64,000 bases of DNA from Bradyrhizobium sp. sBnM-33 (GTDB lineage Bacteria; Pseudomonadota; Alphaproteobacteria; Rhizobiales; Xanthobacteraceae): contig NZ_CP136624.1 of the NCBI RefSeq assembly GCF_032917945.1, positions 4,154,001 to 4,218,000 of the forward strand. Direction: 5' to 3'. The position numbers and the translations under genes were made by a program. The notes below the pieces were generated by a model, which saw only the letters and a list, made by a program, of their open reading frames with translations, ran no database searches and was not told the DNA's origin. This document shows positions 8,394 through 17,900 of the stretch, piece after piece; the stretch's first letter is position 1, and every line of letters starts with the position of its first letter.

Positions 8394-9527
8394 GTGAGCG
8401 GCGACCCGACATTGGAGCGGATAGCCAGGGGCAACGGGCTGGCGCTGTGCGCGGCCGGCTCCTGGACGGCCCGCTTTGCGCCGGTGCTGGAACGAATGGT
8501 TGCCGATGCCGAGAAGCTCAGCGGCACCCGCCCGAACATCTTAATCGATGTCTCGCAGGTGTCGAAGCTCGACACGTTCGGCGCCTGGCTGATCGAGCGG
8601 CTGCGCCGCAGCCTGACCCAGGGCGGCATCGAGGCCCAGATCGCCGGGCTCTCGGCCAATTATTCCAGCCTTGTCGACGAGGTGCGGCGGGTGAAGGCCG
8701 AGCCGATCATCGAAACGGACCGGGTGACGATTACGGGGATACTGGACCAGATTGGCCGCGCCGTGGCCAGCATCGGCGGCACCTTGATCGGGCTGATAGA
8801 TATGCTCGGCGCGGTGCTCGCCGCGGCCGCCCATGTCCTCATTCGTCCCCGTAATTTCCGCCTGACCTCGACCATCCATCACCTGGAGCAGGTATGCTGG
8901 CGCGCGGTGCCGATCGTGGTGCTGATCACGTTCCTGATCGGCTGCATCATCTCGCAGCAGGGCATTTTCCATTTCCGCAAGTTCGGCGCCGACATCTTCG
9001 TGGTCGACATGCTGGGCGTGCTCGTACTGCGCGAGATCGGCGTGCTCCTGGTTGCGATCATGGTAGCGGGCCGCTCGGGCTCGGCCTACACCGCCGAGCT
9101 CGGCTCGATGAAAATGCGGGAGGAGATCGACGCGCTGCGCACCATGGGCTTCGATCCGATCGAGGTTTTGATCCTGCCGCGGATGCTGGCGCTGGTGCTG
9201 GCATTGCCGATATTGGCGTTCCTTGGCGCGATGGCGGCGCTTTACGGCGGCGGGCTGGTGGCATGGCTCTATGGCGGCGTCGAGCCCGAGGCGTTCCTGC
9301 TGCGGCTGCGCGACGCTATCTCGATCGACCATTTCATCGTCGGCCTCATCAAGGCGCCGGTAATGGCGGCCGTCATCGGCATCGTTGCCTGCGTCGAGGG
9401 ACTGGCCGTGCAGGGCAGCGCTGAATCGCTCGGGCAGCACACCACATCCTCGGTGGTGAAGGGAATCTTCTTCGTGATCGTGATGGATGGCGTGTTCGCC
9501 ATCTTCTTCGCATCGATCGGAATGTGA
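8394..9527 (+). CDS. mlaE: MlaE-type lipid ABC transporter permease with N-terminal STAS-like domain
   Basis: The C-terminal 250 residues are an MlaE permease: five helices with REIGVLLVAIMVAGRSGSAY and the EIDALRTMG coupling segment. The first 100 residues form a STAS/MlaB-like domain (ILIDVSQVSKLDTFGAWLIERLRR), so MlaB and MlaE functions are fused, as is common in alphaproteobacteria. The start is uncertain: GTG 8394, with a GAGGGTGGG stretch before it, begins just before the STAS domain; GTG 8385 is an alternative. The gene overlaps mlaF by four bases. The complex moves phospholipid between inner membrane and MCE protein for outer-membrane asymmetry. Confidence 0.88.
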   Translation: MSGDPTLERIARGNGLALCAAGSWTARFAPVLERMVADAEKLSGTRPNILIDVSQVSKLDTFGAWLIERLRRSLTQGGIEAQIAGLSANYSSLVDEVRRVKAEPIIETDRVTITGILDQIGRAVASIGGTLIGLIDMLGAVLAAAAHVLIRPRNFRLTSTIHHLEQVCWRAVPIVVLITFLIGCIISQQGIFHFRKFGADIFVVDMLGVLVLREIGVLLVAIMVAGRSGSAYTAELGSMKMREEIDALRTMGFDPIEVLILPRMLALVLALPILAFLGAMAALYGGGLVAWLYGGVEPEAFLLRLRDAISIDHFIVGLIKAPVMAAVIGIVACVEGLAVQGSAESLGQHTTSSVVKGIFFVIVMDGVFAIFFASIGM

Positions 9528-10300
9528 CCATGGTGGGTGAGATTTCCGACGCGATCATCCGGGTTCGCGACATCACCGTGCAGTTCGGCAAGACGCGCGT
9601 GCTCGACGGGCTGAACCTCGACGTCAAGCGCGGTGAAATTCTCGGATTTGTCGGCCCGTCGGGCGCCGGAAAATCGGTCCTGACGCGCACCATTATCGGT
9701 CTCGTGCCCAAGCTCAGTGGGCGCATCGAGGTGTTCGGCGTCGATCTCGATGCAGCGAGCGCCTCCGAGCGCCGCGGCGTCGAGCGCCGCTGGGGCATCC
9801 TATTTCAGCAAGGTGCGCTGTTTTCTTCGCTCACCGTGCGGCAGAACATCCAGTTTCCGGTGCGCGAATATCTCAACGTCTCGCAGCGGCTGCTCGACGA
9901 GATCATGGTGGCCAAGCTCGGCATGGTGGGCCTGCGGCCCGAAGTCGCCGACCGCTATCCGTCCGAACTGTCGGGCGGCATGATCAAGCGCGTGGCGTTG
10001 GCGCGCGCGCTCGCGCTCGACCCCGAGCTGGTGTTTTTGGACGAGCCGACCTCGGGGCTCGATCCAATCGGCGCCGGGGACTTCGACGAGCTGGTGCGCA
10101 CCCTGCAGCGTACTTTGGGCCTGACGGTTTTCATGGTAACCCATGATCTCGACAGTCTTTATATGGCCTGCGATCGCATCGCGGTTTTAGGGAACGGTAA
10201 GATCATTGCCGCAGGATCGATTGCCGACATGCAGGCCTCACAGCATCCCTGGCTGAGGCAATATTTCCATGGCAAGCGCGCCCGCGCGGTCATGGGCTAG
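9524..10300 (+). CDS. mlaF: MlaF-type ABC transporter ATP-binding protein
   Basis: The 258-residue ATPase shows Walker A (GPSGAGKS), Q-loop, an ABC signature in the LSGGMIKRVALARA form characteristic of MlaF, Walker B (LVFLDEPTSGLD) and the switch His in MVTHDL. Translation can start at GTG 9524, which overlaps the mlaE stop as GTGA, or at ATG 9530. The overlap suggests translational coupling with mlaE. It powers phospholipid transfer through the MlaE permease at the inner membrane. Confidence 0.92.
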   Translation: MTMVGEISDAIIRVRDITVQFGKTRVLDGLNLDVKRGEILGFVGPSGAGKSVLTRTIIGLVPKLSGRIEVFGVDLDAASASERRGVERRWGILFQQGALFSSLTVRQNIQFPVREYLNVSQRLLDEIMVAKLGMVGLRPEVADRYPSELSGGMIKRVALARALALDPELVFLDEPTSGLDPIGAGDFDELVRTLQRTLGLTVFMVTHDLDSLYMACDRIAVLGNGKIIAAGSIADMQASQHPWLRQYFHGKRARAVMG

Positions 10301-10355
10301 CGAGCATGATCACGAAGTGCGCACCGGTTTTTGATGAAATCATGTTCAAACAAGC
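10301..10355. repeat. Palindromic intergenic repeat inside the mla operon
   Basis: GAGCATGAT at 10302-10310 pairs with ATCATGTTC at 10339-10347 (one mismatch) around an ACCGGTTTT centre. This resembles the GAGCATGAT-type palindromes that I know to be scattered through Bradyrhizobium intergenic regions. It sits between the mlaF stop and the mlaD start and could act as an RNA hairpin that tunes mlaD expression. The remaining bases up to 10416 hold no gene. Confidence 0.6.
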
Positions 10356-10416
10356 GATAAACGACGGGTCTGGTCGGCGAAGCTGAACAGACCTTGATTC
10401 CGGAGTACCTTGAGTT

Positions 10417-11301
10417 ATGGAAACGCGGGCGAATTACGTCCTGATCGGGGCCTTCACGCTGGCAGTGATTGCCGCCGCGTTCGGCTTTGTGCTGTGGTTT
10501 CAGAGCCTGCATACCACCAAGCAGCGCAGCCCCATCCGCATCGTGTTCGAAGGCCCGGCGTCCGGCCTCCGCAACGGCGGCAGCGTCAACTTTAATGGTA
10601 TTAGGATAGGGGAAGTTGTATCGGTGAAGCTCGACAACCCGCGGCGCGTGGTCGCACTGGCGATGGTCGAGAACAACGCTCCGATCCGCAAGGACACCCT
10701 CGTCGGCCTCGAATTCCAGGGGCTGACCGGCGTAGCGGCGATCTCGCTGAAGGGCGGCGAGGAATCCGCCCCCGCCGTACCGCTCGACGAGGACGGCGTC
10801 CCGATGCTGACCGCCGACCCGAGCGCGCTGCAGGATGTCACGGAGTCGATCCGCGCCACACTGCAGAACGTCAACCGGTTGGTCGCCGACAATCAGGAGT
10901 CGGTGAAGAACTCGCTGCGAAACCTCGAGACCTTCACGGCTGCGCTCGCGCGCAACTCCGAGAAGATCGACAATGTCATGCTCAGGGTCGATGGCGTCAT
11001 GGGCAAAGCCGACAGTCTCATGCTCGGGCTGAACACGATCGCTGGCGGTGCTGCCGGCGGCGAACTGAATATCATGGTGAAGTCGATCCGCGAACTGGCC
11101 GAGGATTTCGACAAGCGGTCGGGCGCGCTGATGGCCGATGGCCGCCGCACGCTCTCCGATATCAGCCGCGCCGTGAACAATTTCGATCGCAATCCGACCC
11201 GGGTGATTTTCGGCGGCGGCAGCAGCAACAGCCAGGCGGCGGCGCCGCCGCCGGCCGCAGCGCCGCCGGCGCGGGCGCCGAGTGGGCAGAAGCGGCAGTA
11301 A
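10417..11301 (+). CDS. mlaD: MlaD family MCE-domain lipid-binding protein
   Basis: A single N-terminal membrane helix (about residues 8-28) is followed by one MCE domain (about 38-115, with FEGPASGLRNGGSVNFNGI and the GLEFQGLTG segment). A long helical region and a Pro/Ala-rich disordered tail complete the 294 residues. MCE proteins form a periplasmic ring that shuttles lipids between the MlaFE permease and the outer membrane. In related genomes an auxiliary lipoprotein gene often comes next; here a HEAT-repeat reading frame follows after 15 bases instead. The protein is longer than E. coli MlaD (183 residues) because of the helical extension. Confidence 0.9.
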   Translation: METRANYVLIGAFTLAVIAAAFGFVLWFQSLHTTKQRSPIRIVFEGPASGLRNGGSVNFNGIRIGEVVSVKLDNPRRVVALAMVENNAPIRKDTLVGLEFQGLTGVAAISLKGGEESAPAVPLDEDGVPMLTADPSALQDVTESIRATLQNVNRLVADNQESVKNSLRNLETFTAALARNSEKIDNVMLRVDGVMGKADSLMLGLNTIAGGAAGGELNIMVKSIRELAEDFDKRSGALMADGRRTLSDISRAVNNFDRNPTRVIFGGGSSNSQAAAPPPAAAPPARAPSGQKRQ

Positions 11302-11316
11302 CAAGGATCGCGCGAC

Positions 11317-11960
11317 GTGCAGAGCGTTGGTGGGCGGCTACCGACGACACATGAGGCGATACGTGAGCTCGCCTCACGTGAAAATGCCGCGTCGCTTGAA
11401 ATTCTTGCCGGCGTGGCTTTCGTCAACGATCAGTTCCTGCGGTGGACGGCCTTGGAAGTCATCGGATGCCACCCGCACGGGCGCAAGTTATGCACCGTCG
11501 TTTTGAATGCCCTGAGTGATCCATCAGAATACGTGGTGCGAACGGCTTGCCAGATCGTCGAAGAATGGGAGCTGCCGGAAGCCCACAGCCTCTTGATTCC
11601 CTTGTTGGCGGATGTGAAGGGAGCCACGCGACAAAGCGCGATCCGCGCACTGGGGGCCACATGGATTGATGCCGATTTTCGCTGGCCTTCAATACGTACA
11701 GCAGGGATTTAGATGCTGACGTTCGGAGGGAAGCCGCTTGGGTCTTGCGACGGCGGGTTAGTGATTCGAACTGGCGGACGCTTTTCGATGCATTTTCTGC
11801 GGACGAGCTTGCCCGACATCGGCAATGGGCCTGCGAGCTTGCCGAGCGTTTTTCGGGTCCGGAAATCTTGCCGGTGCTGTCGCGCCTGTCCTCGGACCCC
11901 GATGGTCACGTTCGAAAAGCGGCGACGCGCGCAATAGGAACGGTTTCAAGCCGATCATGA
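11317..11960 (+). pseudogene. HEAT-repeat protein split by a frameshift
   Basis: Two reading frames join into one HEAT-repeat-like protein. The first (GTG 11317, AAGGA upstream) runs through repeat-like units such as SDPSEYVVRTACQIVEEW and TRQSAIRALGATW and stops at 11712. The second frame picks up at about 11680 with DADVRREAAWVLRRR and continues through LPVLSRLSSDPDGHVRKAATRAIG to about 11960. The continuity of HEAT-type helices across the junction indicates a single-base loss (or two-base gain) between about 11650 and 11712. It may be a young pseudogene, a sequencing error or, less likely, programmed frameshifting. It starts 15 bases after mlaD. Confidence 0.6.
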
Positions 11961-11999
11961 GAGCGTCGTCTTGGAGCCCGCGTCGGCCTTGTTACGCGA

Positions 12000-14663
12000 T
12001 CAGCTCGCCGTCTTGAGCAAGGGACCCGCGCCGGCTTTCATATGATCGGCATACAGCTCAGCCCTGTGCGGGCGCCCGATCAAATAGCCCTGCATATCGT
12101 CGCAGCGCTCGCGCGTCAGGATCGAAAGCTGTTCGTTGGTTTCGACGCCTTCGGCAAGAACCGGGACGTTGAAGCCGTGAGCGAGCCCGATCACGGCGCG
12201 CACGATGGCCAGTGAGGGCGCACTGGACCCCAGCGACATGATAAAGGAACGGTCGATCTTGATCCGGTCGAGCGGAAACGCCTGCAGGTAGGACAATGAT
12301 GAGTAGCCGGTGCCGAAATCGTCGAGCGCGATCATGACGCCAAGCGATTTGAGTGATTTCAGCGTCTGGCTCGCGCGCGAGATGTCCTCGATCAGGACAC
12401 CTTCCGTGATCTCCAGCTCAAGCCGCGATGGCGGCAGGCCGCTCTCGCGCAACGCCCTGCGCACCTGGTGCTCGAGATTTTCGCGGCGAAACTGCGCGGC
12501 CGAGACGTTCACCGCAATGCGAATGGTTTCGTCCCATGCCGATGCCTGCCGGCAGGCTTCCATCAGAACCCATTCGTCGATCTTCGCAATCGAGCCGCTG
12601 TCCTCGGCGACCGGAATGAACTCGCCGGGCGCCACCAGGCCGCGCAGGGGATGCTGCCAGCGAACCAGCGCCTCAAATCCGGTTATCTTGCCATCGCGGT
12701 GACGCTGCGGCTGGTAGTCGAGGTATAGTTCGCCGTTGTCGACCGCGGAACGTAGATCGTGCTCAATGGCGCGACGTTCCCGCAACTGCCGGTCCATCGC
12801 GCTAGTAAATATGCGGGTGACCCCGCGTCCTTCGTGCTTGGCGCGATAGAGCGCTGCGTCCGCGTTGGCCAGCAGAGTTGCCGGTTTGTCGCCATCGCGC
12901 GGGTAGAGCGCCACGCCGATGCTGAGATCGATCTCCAGAGCGTGGCCGTCGATTTCGATCGGACGCCTGAAAGCTTCGCGCATTCTGGCCGCCAGCAGTT
13001 CTGCAGCTCCAGGCAAGGGTACCTGCTCCACAACCGCAATAAATTCGTCGCCGCCGACCCGCGCGACATAGGCCCCCTGGGCGGCCCGGCGCAGCCGGCG
13101 AGAGACTTCCTGTAACAGGGCGTCGCCCATCGAATGGCCAAAGAGGTCGTTGACCTCTTTGAAATGGTCCAGATCGATGCAAAGCACGGCAAAGCTGCCG
13201 CCGGATTCTCCCGAATGTTGCATCAGTGCGGAAAGGCGGGCGTCGAACGCGGCGCGATTGGGCAGGTCGGTCAGGAGATCGTGCGACGCCAGATATCTGA
13301 CCCTCTGTTCGGCGCGGTTGCGCTCCGTTACGTCGAACGCCACCGAAACCATCCCAGCCCTGCCCTGATACGACAGTGGTCGCGATTCAATAACGACCTC
13401 GATGAGGCTGCCGCCGCAGGTCTTGTGGATGACAGGTTCCTGCGACGTGCGGGCCGGCTCCGTCGGAGCGCAGCCGTCGGCGCTGAGGTCGTGTTCCGAC
13501 ATCGAGAGCAGTTCTTCGCGGGAATAGCCGTAATGGCTGCACATCGCGGCATTGACCGCCAACAGCCGTCGCGTGTCCGCTTCCGCCACCCACATCGGCA
13601 GCGGGTTCTCCTCAAACAGCAGCCGGAACGAAGCCTCGCTGCGTTTGAGGTCGGTAATATCGACACGGATCCCGATGCTGCCGCCGTCCGCTGTCCGTCG
13701 TTCCTCGATCCGGCTCCATCTGTCGCCTGGCAATTGTTGCTCGTGGGAGCTTTGCGGCAAGGCGTGACGGTCCATGCGCTCCCTGACCCATTCCTCCTCC
13801 CGTCCGACAGCGTCGGCATATTGGTGATGCGTCAGACCGGCACGAAGAATGTCTTCGAAGCGGGCGCCCTGAACGATGGCCGCCGCATTGGATGCGTAGA
13901 GCTTGGGGTACTGCCGGTTCCACAGAACCAGTCGATCGTCCTTGTCGAATATCGCCAATCCCTCTGGCACGACGTCCAGCGCTTCCGTCAAATAGGTATG
14001 CGCGGCGCGGGCTCGCTCTCCCTCTTCGGCAAGTCTGGCCTGAGCTTCGATTAGCCGGACGAAATTGCCAAAATTGGTGTTGATCATCCGGACGAACAGA
14101 ACCAGCAGCAGGCCGAGGTTCATACCGATGCAAACCAGCAGTGGCTCGCCGGCAGCCAGCAGCCGCACTGCCAACGGCAGTCCCGCAATCAGCAACGTCA
14201 GGCGCGACGCAGCCGGAAAAATGCCAAGACAATAGGCAGCGCCGATGCAGCCCATGAAAATGAGAAGCGAGATCGGCGCACGAAGCGAGGGGTCCACGAC
14301 TTCGATCAGCGCCAATGTCCAGATCAGAAATCCGATGGGCAATGCGGTGGAAAGAATCCGCATCCGGGCCAGAAACCGATAGGCCTGCTCCGGCGTGAGC
14401 TCGACCCCGCGCATCCTGATCCACTGGATCATTCTGATAACGCTGACGGTCAGAAGCGCACCCGGCAGCGCAAATCTCAGCCATCCATTGACGGAGGAGG
14501 GCAGAACGAAGCCGACGCTGATGCTGTCCAGCAGCAGCACGGCATAGAGAATCGGAACCTGGTTGGTGAGGATGCGGAACTGTTCGCTCACGAGCGCGCG
14601 GCCGTGCGGCGTCGAGCAATCGCCGACGGCGAACAGGCTTCGCGCACTGGAAATCAAGTTCAT
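12000..14663 (-). CDS. Membrane PAS-PAS-GGDEF-EAL protein (cyclic di-GMP turnover)
   Basis: The 887-residue protein has an N-terminal membrane region of about six helices, two PAS-type sensor domains (LDVVPEGLAIFDKDDRLVLWN and the following one with NPLPMWVAEADTRRLLAVN), a GGDEF domain with intact VGGDEF but no RxxD inhibitory site, and an EAL domain with the FEALVRW motif, DDFGTGYSSL and IKIDRSF. The preserved EAL residues suggest active phosphodiesterase; the GGDEF motif could be catalytic or regulatory. ATG 14663 has a GAGGTGG ribosome site. It would set local cyclic di-GMP at the inner membrane. It is convergent with the HEAT-repeat frame. Confidence 0.9.
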   Translation of the reverse strand: MNLISSARSLFAVGDCSTPHGRALVSEQFRILTNQVPILYAVLLLDSISVGFVLPSSVNGWLRFALPGALLTVSVIRMIQWIRMRGVELTPEQAYRFLARMRILSTALPIGFLIWTLALIEVVDPSLRAPISLLIFMGCIGAAYCLGIFPAASRLTLLIAGLPLAVRLLAAGEPLLVCIGMNLGLLLVLFVRMINTNFGNFVRLIEAQARLAEEGERARAAHTYLTEALDVVPEGLAIFDKDDRLVLWNRQYPKLYASNAAAIVQGARFEDILRAGLTHHQYADAVGREEEWVRERMDRHALPQSSHEQQLPGDRWSRIEERRTADGGSIGIRVDITDLKRSEASFRLLFEENPLPMWVAEADTRRLLAVNAAMCSHYGYSREELLSMSEHDLSADGCAPTEPARTSQEPVIHKTCGGSLIEVVIESRPLSYQGRAGMVSVAFDVTERNRAEQRVRYLASHDLLTDLPNRAAFDARLSALMQHSGESGGSFAVLCIDLDHFKEVNDLFGHSMGDALLQEVSRRLRRAAQGAYVARVGGDEFIAVVEQVPLPGAAELLAARMREAFRRPIEIDGHALEIDLSIGVALYPRDGDKPATLLANADAALYRAKHEGRGVTRIFTSAMDRQLRERRAIEHDLRSAVDNGELYLDYQPQRHRDGKITGFEALVRWQHPLRGLVAPGEFIPVAEDSGSIAKIDEWVLMEACRQASAWDETIRIAVNVSAAQFRRENLEHQVRRALRESGLPPSRLELEITEGVLIEDISRASQTLKSLKSLGVMIALDDFGTGYSSLSYLQAFPLDRIKIDRSFIMSLGSSAPSLAIVRAVIGLAHGFNVPVLAEGVETNEQLSILTRERCDDMQGYLIGRPHRAELYADHMKAGAGPLLKTAS

Positions 14664-14920
14664 GCCACCTCGTCCCGACACGGGTCGGGAAGCTAAGCCG
14701 CAATCAAGAATCTCTCGTAAATACTCTTGGTAGCAATGAACTTAATCGATGCGGAATCGTGCGCTGTTTCGCGAGATGCACGTCGGAATCCGGCAAATCT
14801 TCAGCTCGCGCTGCGGATAGCACCGTGCTTCTACGGAGACGCGTTTTGCGGATCAGATTGCGCGGATGCGGCAGCGGGGCGCGCACACTGCAAGTTTGCG
14901 AGGACGCTCCACCCGTGCTC

Positions 14921-14950
14921 AAAAAGAAAACGGAGGCATCACTGCCTCCG
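14921..14950 (-). terminator. Rho-independent terminator of the GPR-like gene
   Basis: GGAGGCA at 14932-14938 pairs with TGCCTCC at 14943-14949 around a four-base loop, and on the minus strand the stem is followed by a T-rich stretch. It lies 27 bases past the stop codon at 14978. The rest of the 14664-14977 gap shows no gene; it should hold the promoter of the PAS-GGDEF-EAL gene near 14700. Confidence 0.7.
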
Positions 14951-14977
14951 CTTCGCGTTCTGCAATCGGTCTGGGCC

Positions 14978-17900
14978 TTACCCCAGCCGTCCCGCTGCGT
15001 GAGCGAGCAGAGTGTAGACCAGCCCGGTCTCCGAGGTGAGGTGGCCGCGCAGCGCCTGCGGTCCGCGATCCTCGCGTGCAACTTCGTCCAGGAGCCGTTC
15101 GAACTCGGCGATATAGCGATCGACCGTCTGCTTGAAGCTGCGGTCGGCGCGATACTTGCGGGCGACTTCATCGAATGCCTTCTGGCCGGCCGGCGTGTAG
15201 AGGCGTTTGCTGAACGCCTTGCTCTCGCCGCGCTGGTAGCGATCCCACATTTCGGCGGCGAGATTGCGATCCATCAGCCGGCCGATGTCGAGCGACAGCG
15301 ACTCCAGCGGATTGACCGGGGCCTGCGGCGCGCGGCCACGGGGAGCCTCGCGTCCCGTACCTGCGTCGGTGCGGTGGAGCAGGTCGGACAGCCATCCGTC
15401 GCGCCCGGGGTCTTGGCTCACCGGACTGACCGGTGGGGCTTCGGCGCGGCGCGTGGCCGGCATGCCGAGATCCGGCGGCGGCAACGTCGATGCGCTGCCG
15501 GCATCGCGCATCCGCACTTCGTTGCGGCCGCCGGCGGCTGCTGCCATCACGGGCTCTTCCTGGCGTTGCACGCTGGCGCGGCCGGAAGTCACGACGTCTA
15601 GGCCGCGGCCGTGATGCGCGACAATCCGGTTGAGCTCGGCAAGCGCCTCGATCTGGTCGACGATCACCTTGCGCATCTGCGCGGTGTTGTCGGCGGCCTC
15701 CTGGGGCATCTCGAGCACGCCGCGGCGCAGCTCGTTGCGCGTCGCCTCGAGCTCCTGATGCATTTCGGCGGCCATCTGCTTCATGGACTGCACCATCGCG
15801 GCGAACTTTTCAGTCGATTGCTTGAACATCGCATCGGTCTCATGCGTGCTCTGCTGGTACAGATCGTTCATGGCGTCGAGGGTCTGCTGCCGCTCGTTCT
15901 CGGCCGCAGCGCGCACTGCTTCGAACTGGCGGCTGATCGCAGCCGATCCCGCGCCTGCGGTTTCCGCCACGACGCGCGCGATATCGCGGGCGCGTTCTTC
16001 CGCCGCGGCGAGCGATTCGTCGAGCAGGCCGGTGAAGCGCGACAGCCGCTGGTCGAGGTCGGTGGTGCGCAGGTCGATGGTGGTTACCAGCGATTCAAGC
16101 TGCGACTTGCGGTCGGCGACCGACGTCGAGGTCGAGCGGTTGGCCTGTTCGACCACGCTGGCTGCTTCAACCAGCTCCTTGCCGTGTTTCTCGAACTCGC
16201 TCGACAGCGCGCCGAGATCCTCCAGCGCCTTCGTCGTCTTGGAGTTGAACACGGTCAACTGGTCTTCCAGCGTCTGCGTCGCGACGCCGTTGCGCGCGGT
16301 GACGTCGTTCATCGCGGATACGAAGTCGGCCACACGGGTTACCAGCGCGCGTTCCAGCGAGTTGAGATTGTCGTGGGCGCCGGTCAGCACTTCCTGCAGC
16401 AGGATGTTGCCTTCGCGCAGTCGCTCGAACAGCGCCACCGTGTCGGTGCGCAGAATCTTGCTGGTCTCCTGCATTTCGGTGACGGCGGCGATCGATACCT
16501 GGCGCGACTGGTCGATGGCCGAGCGTGACGCCTGCTCGAGGTCTTTCAGCGACTTGGCCACCGCGCCGGTGGCGAGGTCGCCTGCGGTGGTAATCGTGCG
16601 CGCGACTTCCGAACCGTGCGTCGACATCGATTGCGAGAATGCTTGGCCGCGCGTCTCGATTGATTTCAGGGCGTCGCCGGTGACGCGATCGATGTCTGTC
16701 GTCAGTTGCGTGGTCCTGGCGCTGAGCGCCTCAACCAGCGAACCGCGGCGGCTGTCGACGATCTGCGCCAGCCGGTCGGTCTGCTGCTGGACGTAGGTGA
16801 CGATTTCGTCGGTCTTGCCGGTCATCGTCGAGCCGAAATTGCTGCTCGCGGCGAGCACCGAACGCTCGATATCGGCCGAGGTCGATTTGAGCTTGGAGCT
16901 GACCTCGTTCGTTGCCGCGACCAGCACGCTCTGCGCGTTCTGCGCGGTGGTCTGGATGGTATCGGTCGTGCTGGCGGTGACGCTGCCGAGTGAACGCTCC
17001 ATGTCGGCGGCGATCGCCTTGATCTGGTTGGCGGCCTCGGCAGAGGTCGCAGCGAACGAGTTCTGGGCCTCGCGCGCTGTGCCGAGGATGGAGGCCGCGG
17101 TGTCGGTGCCGACGGCAGTCAGCGTGCGTTCGACGTCGATCGCCAGCGACTTGACGTGGTTGGCGGCTTCCGTGGACGCCGTGATCAACGTGTTCTGGGC
17201 TTCGCGGGCGCCCGTCGTGATCGACTCGGCGGTGGCATTGCCGGCCATCGAGAGCGAACGCTCCATGTCGGCGGCGAGCGCCTTGACCTGGGTCGATGCC
17301 TCGGCGGAGGCGTTCATCAGGGTATTCTGGGCCTCGCGGGCGCCTGCCGTGATCGCTTCGGCGGTCGCCGTTCCGGCGATCGACAGCGAACGCTGTACGT
17401 CGGCCGCGAGCGACTTGACCTGATTGGCGGCCTCGGTGGAGGCGGCAACCAGCGTGCTCTGTGCTTCACGGGCACCTGCGGTGACGGCCTCGGCGGTTGC
17501 CGTGCCGGCGACCGACAGCGAGCGCTCGACGTCCGCCGCAAGCGACTTGACCTGATTGGCGGCCTCAGTAGAGGCGGCGACCAGCGTGTTCTGTGCTTCA
17601 CGGGCACCTGCGGTGACGGCCTCGGCGGTGGCATTGCCGGCCATCGAGAGCGAACGCTCGACGTCGATGGCAAGCGACTTGACGTGGCTTGCGGCCTCAG
17701 TGGACGCGGTCACCAGCGTGGTCTGCGCCTCGCGCGCGCCGGCGAGAACCGATGCGGCCGTGGCATCGCCGGCGGCCGAGAGGGTGCGCTCGACGTCGGC
17801 GGCGAGAGATTTGATTTGGGCGGCGGCATCGGAGGACGCGGACACCAGCGTGGTCTGGGCATCTTTGGCGCTGGTCAGGATCGAATTGGCCGCGCCGGTG

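Noticed and set aside
14704..15171. 155-codon minus-strand frame overlapping the end of the GPR-like gene
   Set aside because: It runs through the terminator hairpin in a different frame from the conserved C-terminal domain and is Ser/Arg-rich noise.
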